Source of the DNA: Flavobacteriales bacterium UBA5869 | GTDB taxonomy: Bacteria > Bacteroidota > Bacteroidia > Flavobacteriales_D > Crocinitomicaceae | Length of the DNA: 14,903 bases | Assembly (NCBI GenBank): GCA_002432565.1 | Contig: DJFP01000182.1 | Location: 1,811-16,713, forward strand | Reading direction: 5' to 3' | Shown: positions 9,501 to 14,629 of the stretch, in pieces | Position numbering within the stretch: position 1 is the first letter of the stretch | Layout: every line of letters starts with the position of its first letter | Notes under the pieces: generated by a model | Told to the model about the DNA's origin: nothing | The model's database searches: none | What the model saw: the letters and a program-made list of their open reading frames with translations, nothing else | Program-made: the position numbers and the translations under genes

Positions 9501-9564
9501 TGTTTATACATTGAGAATTAAAACAGAATCAGGGACTTCCATCGAAAGAATTGTGAAGAACTAA
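3544..9564 (+). CDS. giant modular adhesin-like T9SS cargo protein (2006 aa)
   Basis: This is a Thr/Ser/Asn-rich secreted protein, probably an adhesin or matrix protein, with no catalytic motif recognised. The ATG at 3544 is preferred over an in-frame TTG at 3517. It gives a long basic n-region and a hydrophobic core (about residues 25-42) ending IFSQ, a plausible Sec signal peptide. Domains, by approximate residue: jelly-roll/lectin-like 45-233; beta-helix-like region 236-768 closing with DMGADEFDG, as in pectin-lyase-fold proteins; a beta-sandwich module 772-872; Ig-like modules 880-1548 interrupted by two inserted domains (about 900-1079 and 1339-1494, the latter resembling choice-of-anchor-J/cleaved-adhesin domains); six 51-residue repeats 1550-1856, each with two fixed Cys; another Ig-like stretch to about 1925; and a type A T9SS sorting domain 1930-2006 with the motif HPNPTND. 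It stands alone and is followed by a strong terminator. Domain limits are by eye. Confidence 0.9.
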   Translation: MKRITLRSVIPVRLKFKLKQNTLSSLGGLLVGLFLIASNSIFSQTTLINPATDGGFELGPDFTSNGWTVDNGTITNKWFVGTAATGFTGNAAYISADAGVTNGYTNSSVSVVHFYRDVTFPAGETNIQLSFNWKALGESGYWDALMVSIAPTSYTPTATNISASNANLAAPAINLAGLWNSSSVNTATISIPASVVNNCSTNQTFRLIFTWKNDGSGGSAPSAAVDNISLVSSASAITSAGGTFTIDNTLPNAGTNFSSFTNAINALNSASACLTAPVVFNVTSGQAFNELPPVITATGTSTNTITFQKNGAGVNPKITSTGTTGSNDASITLSGGDYFRFDGIDVDNSASASMEFGYLVRNASATDGAMNNIFKNISIKLNRGNNTSGSSSAILFSASTTGGGIAPTALSGANSDNQVMNVTIDGAINGIYFLGNSTYPDANNTIGVIVAGNRNLITNIGPTVATFVAARGVYLLNQNGVSVKSTDVSLVASNQALAGGIYLAGVSGNTEASGNSIKNISVAGSTSTTSVAYGLFSSQSTTGTNVCKIHNNMVSDIYTSFTGTATSNRYAIGIFTGTASAAATQSYLVYHNNVSIGNGLTPTYSNSCYEIQNVASVYKVQNNIFANFTNTQTGAARHYVYVTTSATNIGATGSISNKNDFFVANDLGTTGFTARANSTNLASLLNWTSAITAVANTDANSANVNPMFVNNNTDLHLNLGAAPTQIESGGEATLGIAVDFDGEVRPGPVSPVNGGSTAPDMGADEFDGAPATPPTITFNSITPNTVQCAGTPHLISVNVANVNGTISSVNINYSVNGVAQTPIAMTNSSGSTWEGTIAVPSPANATISWSVTATNSLALSGNYIGTSYSDEPLFGVTTSATASSSTVCASSPSVLTAKLNKSGSATIGTATTLTGATSQPTAFCNRWPSYRMQTIFTAAELTAAGLSAGPITSMSYNITTLGDAATNANFVVKIGTTGLTAFTDFVSSAGYTTVYPAATYTHAVGVNVINFSTPYNWDGTSNIVVEVSHDGADALNNSQTYYTATPGNTVVWSTSGNAVGTTSANRLNVVFTGNVAPAIQTISWSDGVGTVGTTNPLSVSPTTTTTYTATITAAGCSVSPSPTVTVTVNPLPSAPTAANSAQCGTQVPTASVTSTSGLPTPEFKWYDAAVAGTVLQSGTSTTYTTAISATTTFYVSELNTVTGCESARVPVTVTVSTPDAISASTSAAAICLNGSVNLTAANTNPTPVQNYTYSWVSTVGSGAETTVAGNPVTITPTAAGSYTYTVTAVDGGCTTTNTVSVTVNPSPTAVTAGSSEATVCNGETIDLTSSANSNTSFAATLTEGFETFPPSAWTMINAGSGNAWSTSALAAHSGSSGMAYVYNSSFAANAWAITPQLHMVAGQTYNISFWYKVRGASFPENLKVTVGNAATTAAQTSVLWDNNGGASLTNTTWAQGTTSYTPSVTGNYYVGFNCYSGADEFELHVDDVSIEYIQPGAITYAWTSAPVGFTSAVQNPMGVAPAVNTTYTVTATNSFSCSASASVAVTVNQPSSSSVTASSCDSYTWAQNGTTYTASGAYTAVISNAAGCDSTITLNLTINNSTTATVPHTACDTYTWPINGQTYTTSGTYTATIPNAANCDSIITLNLTINNSTSATVNQNACQTYTWPINGMTYTTSGVYTATIPNAANCDSVITLNLTIGGPSASYVSVTECSSYTWAQNGTTYTASGAYTDTIPNMFGCDSVITLNLTINQPTTSTVSVTECSSYTWAQNGMTYTASGMYTDTIPNSVNCDSVITLDLTINMPTSSVFTVSTCSPTYTWAQNGTVYNASGMYNDTLANASGCDSVVTLNLTITNFVATATDNGDATITASAGTTYQWINCTTNTPIAGATAQTFAATANGSYAVIVSNGTCSDTSNCVNITNVGIKENMISTISVHPNPTNDVVIVTMDASSAIVEVMDVQGKLVQTTPIKSGGQVDLSTYERGVYTLRIKTESGTSIERIVKN
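8191..9111 (+). repeat. six tandem in-frame 153-bp repeats (51-aa units) within the adhesin
   Basis: The first Cys codon of each unit falls at 8221, 8374, 8527, 8680, 8833 and 8986, exactly 153 nt apart each time. The unit consensus is roughly C-x-S/T-YTW-A/P-x-NG-x-TYTASGxYT-x-x-IPN-x-x-x-CDSVITLNLTI plus a Thr/Ser-rich linker. A second Cys sits 28 residues after the first, suggesting one disulfide per unit. Units 2 and 3 carry TWPING and units 1, 4, 5 and 6 carry TWAQNG. Unit 6 has a one-residue insertion before YTW. This repeat type is common in large secreted Bacteroidota proteins, but I know of no assigned function. Confidence 0.95.
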
Positions 9565-9587
9565 CTCTTTGTTTATTTGAAAAGATA

Positions 9588-9617
9588 GCGGTCACTCGAA
9601 AGAGTGGCCGTTTTTTA
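9588..9617 (+). terminator. rho-independent terminator of the adhesin gene
   Basis: CGGTCACTC (9589-9597) pairs with GAGTGGCCG (9602-9610) around a GAAA tetraloop, with one G-U wobble. Six T residues (9611-9616) follow directly. It lies 24 nt after the adhesin stop codon on the plus strand. Confidence 0.9.
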
Positions 9618-9857
9618 TTGCACGTAGTTGCGATGATGATTCAAATGATACGGAGGATGATTCTATCGGGGCAAGTATATTCGGATTCGGTTATTGAATT
9701 TCAGGACTAAAGTCACATGCTAAAGCCCGACCTGAGCATGATTGTCTTCTTTAAAGGGTTTCCTCTTCTGTATGTTGGATATCCCCCCGGACTACTGCTG
9801 TTATCGGCAAAAGTCCATCCGGATGGGTAAAGTTTTAAGATAGGAAGTTCTTAAAAC
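9618..9857. other. non-coding stretch with several short palindromes
   Basis: No convincing gene is seen between the two terminators. The stretch contains GACTAAAGTC (9705-9714). A 6-bp stem CATGCT/AGCATG lies at 9716-9721/9735-9740 and encloses a CTAAAGCCCG word. A 12-bp palindrome CCATCCGGATGG lies at 9815-9826. A perfect 9-bp inverted repeat GTTTTAAGA / TCTTAAAAC lies at 9832-9840/9849-9857. The CTAAAG words recall dispersed intergenic repeats of Bacteroidota, but this is from memory and weak. Confidence 0.4.
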
Positions 9858-9897
9858 AAAAAAGCCCCGTTTATCAGATGACAAACGGAGCTTTTTA
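9858..9897 (-). terminator. rho-independent terminator of the minus-strand two-gene unit
   Basis: Read on the minus strand, AGCTCCGTTT pairs with AAACGGGGCT around a loop of about 10 nt, with one U-G wobble. A run of six U residues (complement of 9858-9863) follows. On the plus strand the wobble becomes a C-A mismatch, so the signal favours the minus strand. It lies just downstream of the stop codon at 9909. Confidence 0.85.
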
Positions 9898-9908
9898 ATA
9901 GAGTTGTC

Positions 9909-10262
9909 TTATTTTATCGAATGTTCTGCCGGAAGCTTGAAAAGTTCAACTGTTACAAATTGTCCGATGACATCTTCGATGTCTTTTGTTTCCACCCAGC
10001 TTTCATGTTCAACGATTAGTTTATTCTGAGTGCTCAGTGTGCATGAAACATAACCGTCTTTTTCTCTCATCAGAGCACTGATTTGTGTGAAATCCGAACC
10101 GGTAACAGGGGTCTGGGATACAAAGGTGTTGGAAACGATCTTTGAAATATTTTTAGACTGATTATAACGCGCTTTTTCTTGATTTAATTCAAATACGGAT
10201 GTCTGAGAAAAAACACCATTTGAGAAAAAACAGATCGCAAATAAGAAGATTGTTTTTTTCAT
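9909..10262 (-). CDS. small secreted protein of unknown function (117 aa)
   Basis: I do not recognise this protein. It starts with a clear Sec signal peptide (MKKTIFLFAICFFSNGVFSQ, cleavage near residue 19-20), leaving a mature part of about 97 residues. There is no lipobox Cys and no T9SS sorting domain, so it is probably periplasmic or otherwise soluble. The mature part is polar, with a Lys/Asn/Gln-rich N-terminal segment and a single Cys in the stretch DGYVSCTLS. A mixed, acidic C-terminal part (HESWVETKDIEDVIGQF) follows. The start lies 2 nt after the stop of the upstream 626-residue T9SS cargo, so the two are very likely co-transcribed and possibly translationally coupled. A terminator lies immediately downstream. 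A role linked to its partner is an inference from position only. Confidence 0.8.
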   Translation of the reverse strand: MKKTIFLFAICFFSNGVFSQTSVFELNQEKARYNQSKNISKIVSNTFVSQTPVTGSDFTQISALMREKDGYVSCTLSTQNKLIVEHESWVETKDIEDVIGQFVTVELFKLPAEHSIK

Positions 10263-10264
10263 AG

Positions 10265-12145
10265 TTAGTCAATTTTAATGATACGTTGTTTTTGAGAAGA
10301 ATTAGTGCTTGTTACAACCAGGGTGTAAACTCCTTCACTCAAAGAAGAAATATCTCTGAAAAGGTTCGTGTTTCCTTCGTTTACATCGATTTTCTCCTGC
10401 AATACCGGAACGCCTTTCTGGTCCATAATTTGAATTTCCATGGTTTCCTTTCTGGAACTTTGAAGCTGAATAACCAATTGGTCCTTCATCGGATTCGGAT
10501 ATGCTCTGAACAGCCCGTCTATATCTTCTTTGGAATTCACAGAAATGATTTTCGAATCGGTTCTATCCCCGTTTAGGTCCACTTGCTGCAGTTTATAAAA
10601 GCTGGTTCCGGACGGAACTCCCTGGTGGATGAATTGATATTCGTTAGGATCAGATGTGGTTCCGGCTCCCTGAACAGTTCCGATTGGTACGAAATGCTCG
10701 GCGTCGCGGGAATACATGACTTCAAAATAATCGTTTTTGTACTCGCTTTCTGTTCGCCAGCTAAGGATGTTTCCTAAGCTTGTAGCATTTCCGTTTAATT
10801 CAGAAAGTGATACCGGTAAAATACCTGTTCCTGTCCATCCGGAAATCGTAAATTCACAACCGTCTCCGGCATTTCCATCTATCATCAGCATATAAGTATT
10901 TCCAATGGTTAGGCCGGTAGCTGTTACCGTTCCCAAGGTAGTATTTCCCGGGTTGTAGCAGTTCGACATGGAAGTGAAGCTAGTACAGCACCCGGATGCA
11001 TCATACGTAATGCTGTAAACATGTGCCTGGATTCCGTAATTGTTCACACATCCGGTAACGGATGCAATTGGAAATGTGTGAGTGGTACTTGAAGCCACAA
11101 ACTGGTACCAGGAATTGTTTTCGATTGAACCACAGAATACGCTGGTTACGTTACCCGGCTGATCTGCTGTAAAAGTAACATCCGTTGAAGCGCTGAAGTT
11201 TCCAGGTCCTTCCGTTAAAGTTGCAGGAGAAGGGCAATTATCATTTGTTGCAGCGCTTCCGCATGAGTTGGGCGGCGCAGATTCAACCGCACAAATGGAG
11301 AACGTTCCGGAGCCTCCGCCTAAATCCCATACACGAATATAAATGGTGCTCCCAGGGGTAAGTCCACCACGGTAAATCATGGACATGGAGCCGTTTTGAG
11401 AATCGTCATCATCACATTCAACAAGTGTTAGTGATCCGCAAGTTCCTGTATAGAAGGCCATACCGCTGTCTGTCATGGTGCCGGAGTTTGTGTTGACCAT
11501 AATGGCTCCTGTTGCCGGAACCACTGCACTAAACCAAACGTCTTCGCCCGAATAAGAAGCACAACCAGGTGCAGGTGGTCCAACCGAATTGGTAGACCCG
11601 TAATTGGATGCAGCTGTGTAGGAACAAGAAGTGTTTACCGGAAGAGCAATAGCTGCACAAGGTTCATCATTGGTTGTTGGCGGGGGAGAGCTTGCACAAA
11701 TGGAGAATGTTCCGTTGCCATTATTCCCGTATTCCCACACACGGATAAAAATTGTTGCCCCTGGTGTTAATCCTGAACGCGAAATCATGGACATAGCTCC
11801 GTTGGGAGAATCATCGTCGTCACATTCCAGTAAGGTCAATGATCCGCAGGTCCCGGTATAAAACGCCAGTCCTGAGTCTAAGATAACTCCTGTATTCATG
11901 TCTACCGTTAAAACTCCGCTTGCAGGTACTACTGCTGTAAACCAAACATCGCCGCCACTGTAGCTTGCACAACCCGGTGCGGGAACTCCCGCTGAGGCAG
12001 TTGCGGCTGCATTGGTGTAAGTGGAATAAGAACAGGATGTCCCTACTGTCAGTGATGTCGCTGAACAAGGATTATCATTTGCCGGTTGTGCAAAGCACGG
12101 GTTTAAGGGTAGTAGGATGATTACCAGTCGTAGCAGGGTTTTCAT
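10265..12145 (-). CDS. T9SS-exported protein with tandem acidic ECDDDD modules (626 aa)
   Basis: This is a secreted surface protein of unknown ligand. Residues 1-20 form a Sec signal peptide (MKTLLRLVIILLPLNPCFAQ). Two tandem modules of about 130 residues follow (about 22-153 and 159-286), offset by exactly 136 residues at their ECDDDD motifs (107-112, 243-248). Both share CSYxxxxN, PAPGCASYSGxDVWF, AFYTGTCGSLTL and MSMIxRxGLTPG. A related third module spans about 303-440 with SWYQFV and GLTIGNTYMLMIDG. An Fn3-like segment lies at 443-536 (ILPVSLSEL...LSWRTESE...YKLQQVDLNGD). A type A T9SS sorting domain with YPNP at 549-552 runs to the end (RIIKID). The acid clusters could bind a metal, probably calcium, but this is inferred. 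No protease or glycosidase motif is evident. It is the first gene of a two-gene unit. Confidence 0.9.
   Translation of the reverse strand: MKTLLRLVIILLPLNPCFAQPANDNPCSATSLTVGTSCSYSTYTNAAATASAGVPAPGCASYSGGDVWFTAVVPASGVLTVDMNTGVILDSGLAFYTGTCGSLTLLECDDDDSPNGAMSMISRSGLTPGATIFIRVWEYGNNGNGTFSICASSPPPTTNDEPCAAIALPVNTSCSYTAASNYGSTNSVGPPAPGCASYSGEDVWFSAVVPATGAIMVNTNSGTMTDSGMAFYTGTCGSLTLVECDDDDSQNGSMSMIYRGGLTPGSTIYIRVWDLGGGSGTFSICAVESAPPNSCGSAATNDNCPSPATLTEGPGNFSASTDVTFTADQPGNVTSVFCGSIENNSWYQFVASSTTHTFPIASVTGCVNNYGIQAHVYSITYDASGCCTSFTSMSNCYNPGNTTLGTVTATGLTIGNTYMLMIDGNAGDGCEFTISGWTGTGILPVSLSELNGNATSLGNILSWRTESEYKNDYFEVMYSRDAEHFVPIGTVQGAGTTSDPNEYQFIHQGVPSGTSFYKLQQVDLNGDRTDSKIISVNSKEDIDGLFRAYPNPMKDQLVIQLQSSRKETMEIQIMDQKGVPVLQEKIDVNEGNTNLFRDISSLSEGVYTLVVTSTNSSQKQRIIKID
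11290..12090 (-). repeat. internal tandem duplication encoding two about 136-residue modules
   Basis: The two ECDDDD-containing modules of the 626-residue protein are also similar at DNA level over most of their length, with a 408-nt period. For example, the stretches around 11380-11470 and 11788-11878 align without gaps and with many third-position changes. The duplication is therefore not recent. Edges are approximate. Confidence 0.75.
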
Positions 12146-12279
12146 AAAAAAGTAGTCGTTAATTAGTTAACATTCTATTAACGATAAATTTAATGTTTAG
12201 TTGGTTAAAAAAAATACAAATTGACCCTTGGATGTGTAAAATGTATATGCGAATGATTAAAATCTAAGTTTAAATGAAT

Positions 12280-12309
12280 AAAAAAAGACAGGCCGAAAGC
12301 CTGTCTTTT
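12280..12309 (-). terminator. bidirectional rho-independent terminator after yceI
   Basis: AAAAGACAGGC (12283-12293) pairs perfectly with GCCTGTCTTTT (12299-12309) around a CGAAA loop. The A-run and T-run on the two sides make it able to work on either strand. It lies 21 nt downstream of the yceI stop codon. It also isolates the cluster from the T9SS cargo gene beyond it. Confidence 0.9.
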
Positions 12310-12330
12310 ACTAAAACCTTGTACTAAATT

Positions 12331-12849
12331 TTATTGCTTTACAAGCTGAATCTCACCACGCAATTTCACATCTTCTCCAACCAATACACCGCCTGTTTCA
12401 AGGGCAGAGTTCCATGTTAAACCGAAATCTTTACGGTTGATAGAAGATTCAAAGCTGAAAGCTGCTTTTTCATTCCCCCACGGATCTTTTCCTTCTCCGT
12501 GGAATTCGATATCCAATGGAATACGTTTTGTAACTCCGTGTAACTGGAATTCGCCTTCGATCTTACCTGATTTCAATTCGGGAAGTTCCGCTTTGAAGGT
12601 AATTTGAGGGTGATTCTCTACGTCGAAAAAGTCTCCGCTTTTTAAGTGTCCGTCCCGTTGTTCATTTCGAGTATTTACGGAAGCTGTATCAATGGTTGCA
12701 TCAATAACCACGTTCTTAAAACCGTCTTCAGCTTCTACAGTAGCATTTACTGCATCAAATGTTCCGGTTACTTTTGTAAACATCATGTGTTTTACGCTAA
12801 ATCCTACTTCACTGTGAGAAGGGTCAATTGTCCATTTAGTTGTACTCAT
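12331..12849 (-). CDS. YceI-family (polyisoprenoid-binding-like) protein, cytoplasmic form
   Basis: This 172-residue YceI-family lipocalin-like beta-barrel is expected to bind an amphipathic or isoprenoid-type ligand. It matches the family end to end: WTIDPSHSEVGFSVKH at 6-21, FTKVTGTF at 24-31, R-x-x-QRDGHLKSGDFFD at 61-76, the LHGVTK strand at 103-108, R-K-DFGLTWN at 139-147 and VGEDVKL at 157-163. Unlike E. coli YceI it has no signal peptide, so it should be cytoplasmic, as many Bacteroidota homologues are. It lies 96 nt downstream of the nitroreductase gene on the same strand, with a long palindrome between them, and is followed by a terminator. It may be transcribed with the upstream genes or from its own promoter; I see only a weak -7-like TAAAATTC upstream. 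The physiological ligand is not known. Confidence 0.93.
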   Translation of the reverse strand: MSTTKWTIDPSHSEVGFSVKHMMFTKVTGTFDAVNATVEAEDGFKNVVIDATIDTASVNTRNEQRDGHLKSGDFFDVENHPQITFKAELPELKSGKIEGEFQLHGVTKRIPLDIEFHGEGKDPWGNEKAAFSFESSINRKDFGLTWNSALETGGVLVGEDVKLRGEIQLVKQ

Positions 12850-12892
12850 TTTGATTGAATTTTAAATTGTTTACTTTATTTGTTCAAAAGGT

Positions 12893-12936
12893 TTAAACCA
12901 GTAGCAGATCAGTCGCGACTGATCGCTACGGTTTAA
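12893..12936. repeat. 44-nt near-perfect inverted repeat between nitroreductase and yceI genes
   Basis: The core GATCAGTCGCGACTGATC (12907-12924) is a perfect 18-nt palindrome. It is flanked by GTAGC/GCTAC (12901-12905/12925-12929) and TTAAACC/GGTTTAA (12893-12899/12930-12936), with single unpaired A bases at 12900 and 12906 on the left arm only. This gives 21 base pairs in total. No T-run follows on either strand, so it is not a typical terminator. It could be a REP-like dispersed palindrome, an mRNA 3'-end stabiliser or a cruciform site. Confidence 0.9.
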
Positions 12937-12945
12937 TCTTAAAAT

Positions 12946-13563
12946 CTATTTAATCGTTACTAATTGTTCCAAAGTCTTACGGACTTTTTTATGGTGTTGT
13001 GTATGATCTTCATCCGAACGGTATCCGAAAGTCAGAACGAGAACCGAATGATCATCTGTCAAACCTAAGATCTCGTCGTACTTCTCTTTTTGGAAACCTT
13101 CCATCGGAGTGCTGTCAATTCCCAGGTGAGCGGCCATCACCAAACCGAATCCCAACCCGATATACGCCTGCCTGGTATTCCACGCAATGAGTTCTTCCGG
13201 GCTCAGATTGGATAGCACCCCAACGATATTCTGTTGGAACCGGTTCAGTTTTTCACGTTCAACTTCACGGATTTCAACAATGCGCTGCATGTAAGAATCA
13301 ACCTGTTGGTCTTCAATATTACGGTTCACAGTGAATACAACTACGTCTGAAGCATCCGTAAGAGGCGATTGGTCGAAAGATGCAACTCTTAACTGTGCAC
13401 GCAGGTCCGGGGACTTGACGTGGATCAATTTAAAGGGTTGCAATCCGTAGGAAGTCGGAGCGCTGTTAATTGCTTCCAGGATTTCCTGCATGTCCTCATG
13501 ACTGATTTTTTTCGTCGGATCGTATTTCTGTGTGGCGTAACGCCATGCTAACGCATTTTTCAT
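12946..13563 (-). CDS. NfsB-like NAD(P)H-dependent nitroreductase-family oxidoreductase
   Basis: This 205-residue flavoprotein of the nitroreductase superfamily is expected to be an FMN-containing cytoplasmic homodimer reducing nitro compounds or quinones with NAD(P)H. Family signatures are visible: RYATQKYDP at 8-16 (FMN phosphate-binding Arg), APTSYGLQPFKL at 35-46, DASDVVVF at 70-77, the RQAYIGLGFGLVMAA helix at 131-145, STPMEGF at 151-157 and the C-terminal GYRSDED at 180-186. Length fits the family. It begins 10 nt after the pirin stop codon, so the two form an operon. It has no strong Shine-Dalgarno sequence, and its stop is TAG. A 44-nt inverted repeat begins 9 nt downstream. Substrate preference cannot be read from sequence; the NfsB label is by similarity of motifs. 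Confidence 0.92.
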   Translation of the reverse strand: MKNALAWRYATQKYDPTKKISHEDMQEILEAINSAPTSYGLQPFKLIHVKSPDLRAQLRVASFDQSPLTDASDVVVFTVNRNIEDQQVDSYMQRIVEIREVEREKLNRFQQNIVGVLSNLSPEELIAWNTRQAYIGLGFGLVMAAHLGIDSTPMEGFQKEKYDEILGLTDDHSVLVLTFGYRSDEDHTQHHKKVRKTLEQLVTIK

Positions 13564-13573
13564 TTCTCTGTTG

Positions 13574-14293
13574 TTACATGTTCACCTCCATCGGTACCTC
13601 CATCAGTAAAACGGTGGAACCTTTGGTTATATGCAAAGTTACGGAGGAAGTGTCTACAATTCCTAATGCATCCCTGCGATTTAATTGCTGACCGTCGATT
13701 ACGGAACTTCCTTCAACCTGCATCACGTACACCCCGTTTTTCGGATTCTTCAATGCGTATGTCAGGGTTTTGTCTTCCGTGAATTTCCCCATGTTGAACC
13801 AGGCATCCTGGTGGATCCAAACTCCGGCATCGTCTTTATCCGGTGAAAGGATTTGGACGAACTCATTCAAATGCTCGTCCACTGCAATCTTTTGCTGATC
13901 ATACCGTGGTTCTACATTGCGTTTGTTCGGGAATAACCAGATCTGGAATAACTTCAGGTCCTGGTCCTCGTTCGGGTTAAACTCCGAGTGTTGTACTCCG
14001 GTCCCGGCGCTCATTACCTGGATTTCTCCGGCTGTAATGGTTGCACTGTTTCCCATGGAGTCTTTGTGTGCAATTGCTCCTTCCAGCGGGATCGTGATAA
14101 TCTCCATGTTGTCATGAGGATGCGTTCCGAATCCCATTCCCGGTGACACGGTATCGTCATTCAATACGCGTAAAGTACCGAAGTGAACTCTTTCCGGGTT
14201 ATACCAGGAAGCGAAGCTGAATGAATGTTTGGCGTTCAGCCAACCATGGTTTGCATGGCCTCTTGAGTTTTCTGAGTGGAAGATTGTTTTCAT
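13574..14293 (-). CDS. pirin-family bicupin protein (YhhW-like, putative quercetin 2,3-dioxygenase)
   Basis: This is a cytoplasmic metal-binding bicupin of 239 residues. The N-terminal cupin carries all four metal ligands in the expected places: H58 and H60 in GTHPHDNMEI, and H102 and E104 in GVQHSEFN. The Bacteroidota/E. coli YhhW-type start HGWLNAKHSFSFASW is at 16-30 and FGTLRVLNDD at 38-47. The C-terminal cupin (about 150-235) lacks an obvious metal set, as usual. E. coli YhhW has quercetinase activity in vitro, but the in vivo substrate of the family is unsettled. The start is supported by a good Shine-Dalgarno site (GAAAGGA on the minus strand, 14301-14307) 7 nt upstream, unusual for this window. 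It is the first gene of the pirin-nitroreductase operon and has a recognisable -7 box upstream. Confidence 0.93.
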   Translation of the reverse strand: MKTIFHSENSRGHANHGWLNAKHSFSFASWYNPERVHFGTLRVLNDDTVSPGMGFGTHPHDNMEIITIPLEGAIAHKDSMGNSATITAGEIQVMSAGTGVQHSEFNPNEDQDLKLFQIWLFPNKRNVEPRYDQQKIAVDEHLNEFVQILSPDKDDAGVWIHQDAWFNMGKFTEDKTLTYALKNPKNGVYVMQVEGSSVIDGQQLNRRDALGIVDTSSVTLHITKGSTVLLMEVPMEVNM

Positions 14294-14325
14294 GTTTTTG
14301 TCCTTTCTTGGATTATTTGATGAAG

Positions 14326-14333
14326 CAAAGATA
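14326..14333 (-). promoter_or_regulatory. -7 box of the pirin operon promoter
   Basis: On the minus strand TATCTTTG exactly matches the Bacteroidota -7 consensus TAnnTTTG. It lies 32 nt upstream of the pirin ATG, allowing a short leader containing the Shine-Dalgarno site. No TTTG-like -33 box is seen at the normal 19-nt spacing. That position is occupied by a palindrome, suggesting a regulated promoter. Confidence 0.75.
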
Positions 14334-14351
14334 CAACAACTTTTGAAATAA

Positions 14352-14363
14352 TTACCATGGTAA
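14352..14363. promoter_or_regulatory. 12-bp palindrome TTACCATGGTAA, candidate operator of the pirin operon
   Basis: TTACCATGGTAA is a perfect 12-nt palindrome whose near edge is 18 nt upstream of the -7 box. It therefore covers the -33 position, where a regulator could block or assist RNA polymerase. MarR/HxlR-type regulators often control nitroreductase-like genes in this way. No regulator gene is present in the window, and the assignment is an inference from position and symmetry. Confidence 0.5.
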
Positions 14364-14599
14364 ATATTGTTTTATCATTTTTTAAGAATTTGGTAAGACA
14401 GGAGTGGGGGACAAAATCACTGCATATCGTTGATTTCACTGGGCAAATAGACGGATGTCTATCCATAAAGGAGTCGTTTTTACGTCATGGCTTCCGGTAA
14501 TGTGCCATCTGCATTGAAAAAAATGAAAGATTAATTGGCTGATTTCTAATAAAAACGCAAGTTTGTTAAAATTAAAATGACTTTTTTTTCATTTTTTCC
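14364..14599. other. non-coding gap between pirin operon and tRNA-Asp
   Basis: I see no convincing gene here. The only structure noted is a 6-bp stem ATAGAC-GGAT-GTCTAT at 14447-14462, too short to assign a role. The longest start-to-stop frame noticed on the plus strand (from the ATG within 14451-14460) encodes only 20 residues and lacks support. Confidence 0.5.
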
Positions 14600-14629
14600 T
14601 TGCAGAAATGAAATTTGCACGTATCTTTG
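14600..14629 (+). promoter_or_regulatory. tRNA-Asp promoter, Bacteroidota consensus
   Basis: TTG (14600-14602) and TATCTTTG (14622-14629) are separated by exactly 19 nt, fitting the Bacteroidota TTTG-N19-TAnnTTTG promoter. Transcription would begin near 14636, leaving a leader of about 67 nt before the mature tRNA. That leader contains the hairpin AGTTGAC-TGTT-GTCAACT at 14665-14682. Confidence 0.8.

Noticed and set aside
12146..12240. Promoter for the 626-residue protein gene (TTTG and TAAATTTA on the minus strand).
   Set aside because: The spacing is about 24 nt and the -7 box is imperfect in an AT-rich stretch, so I could not support it.
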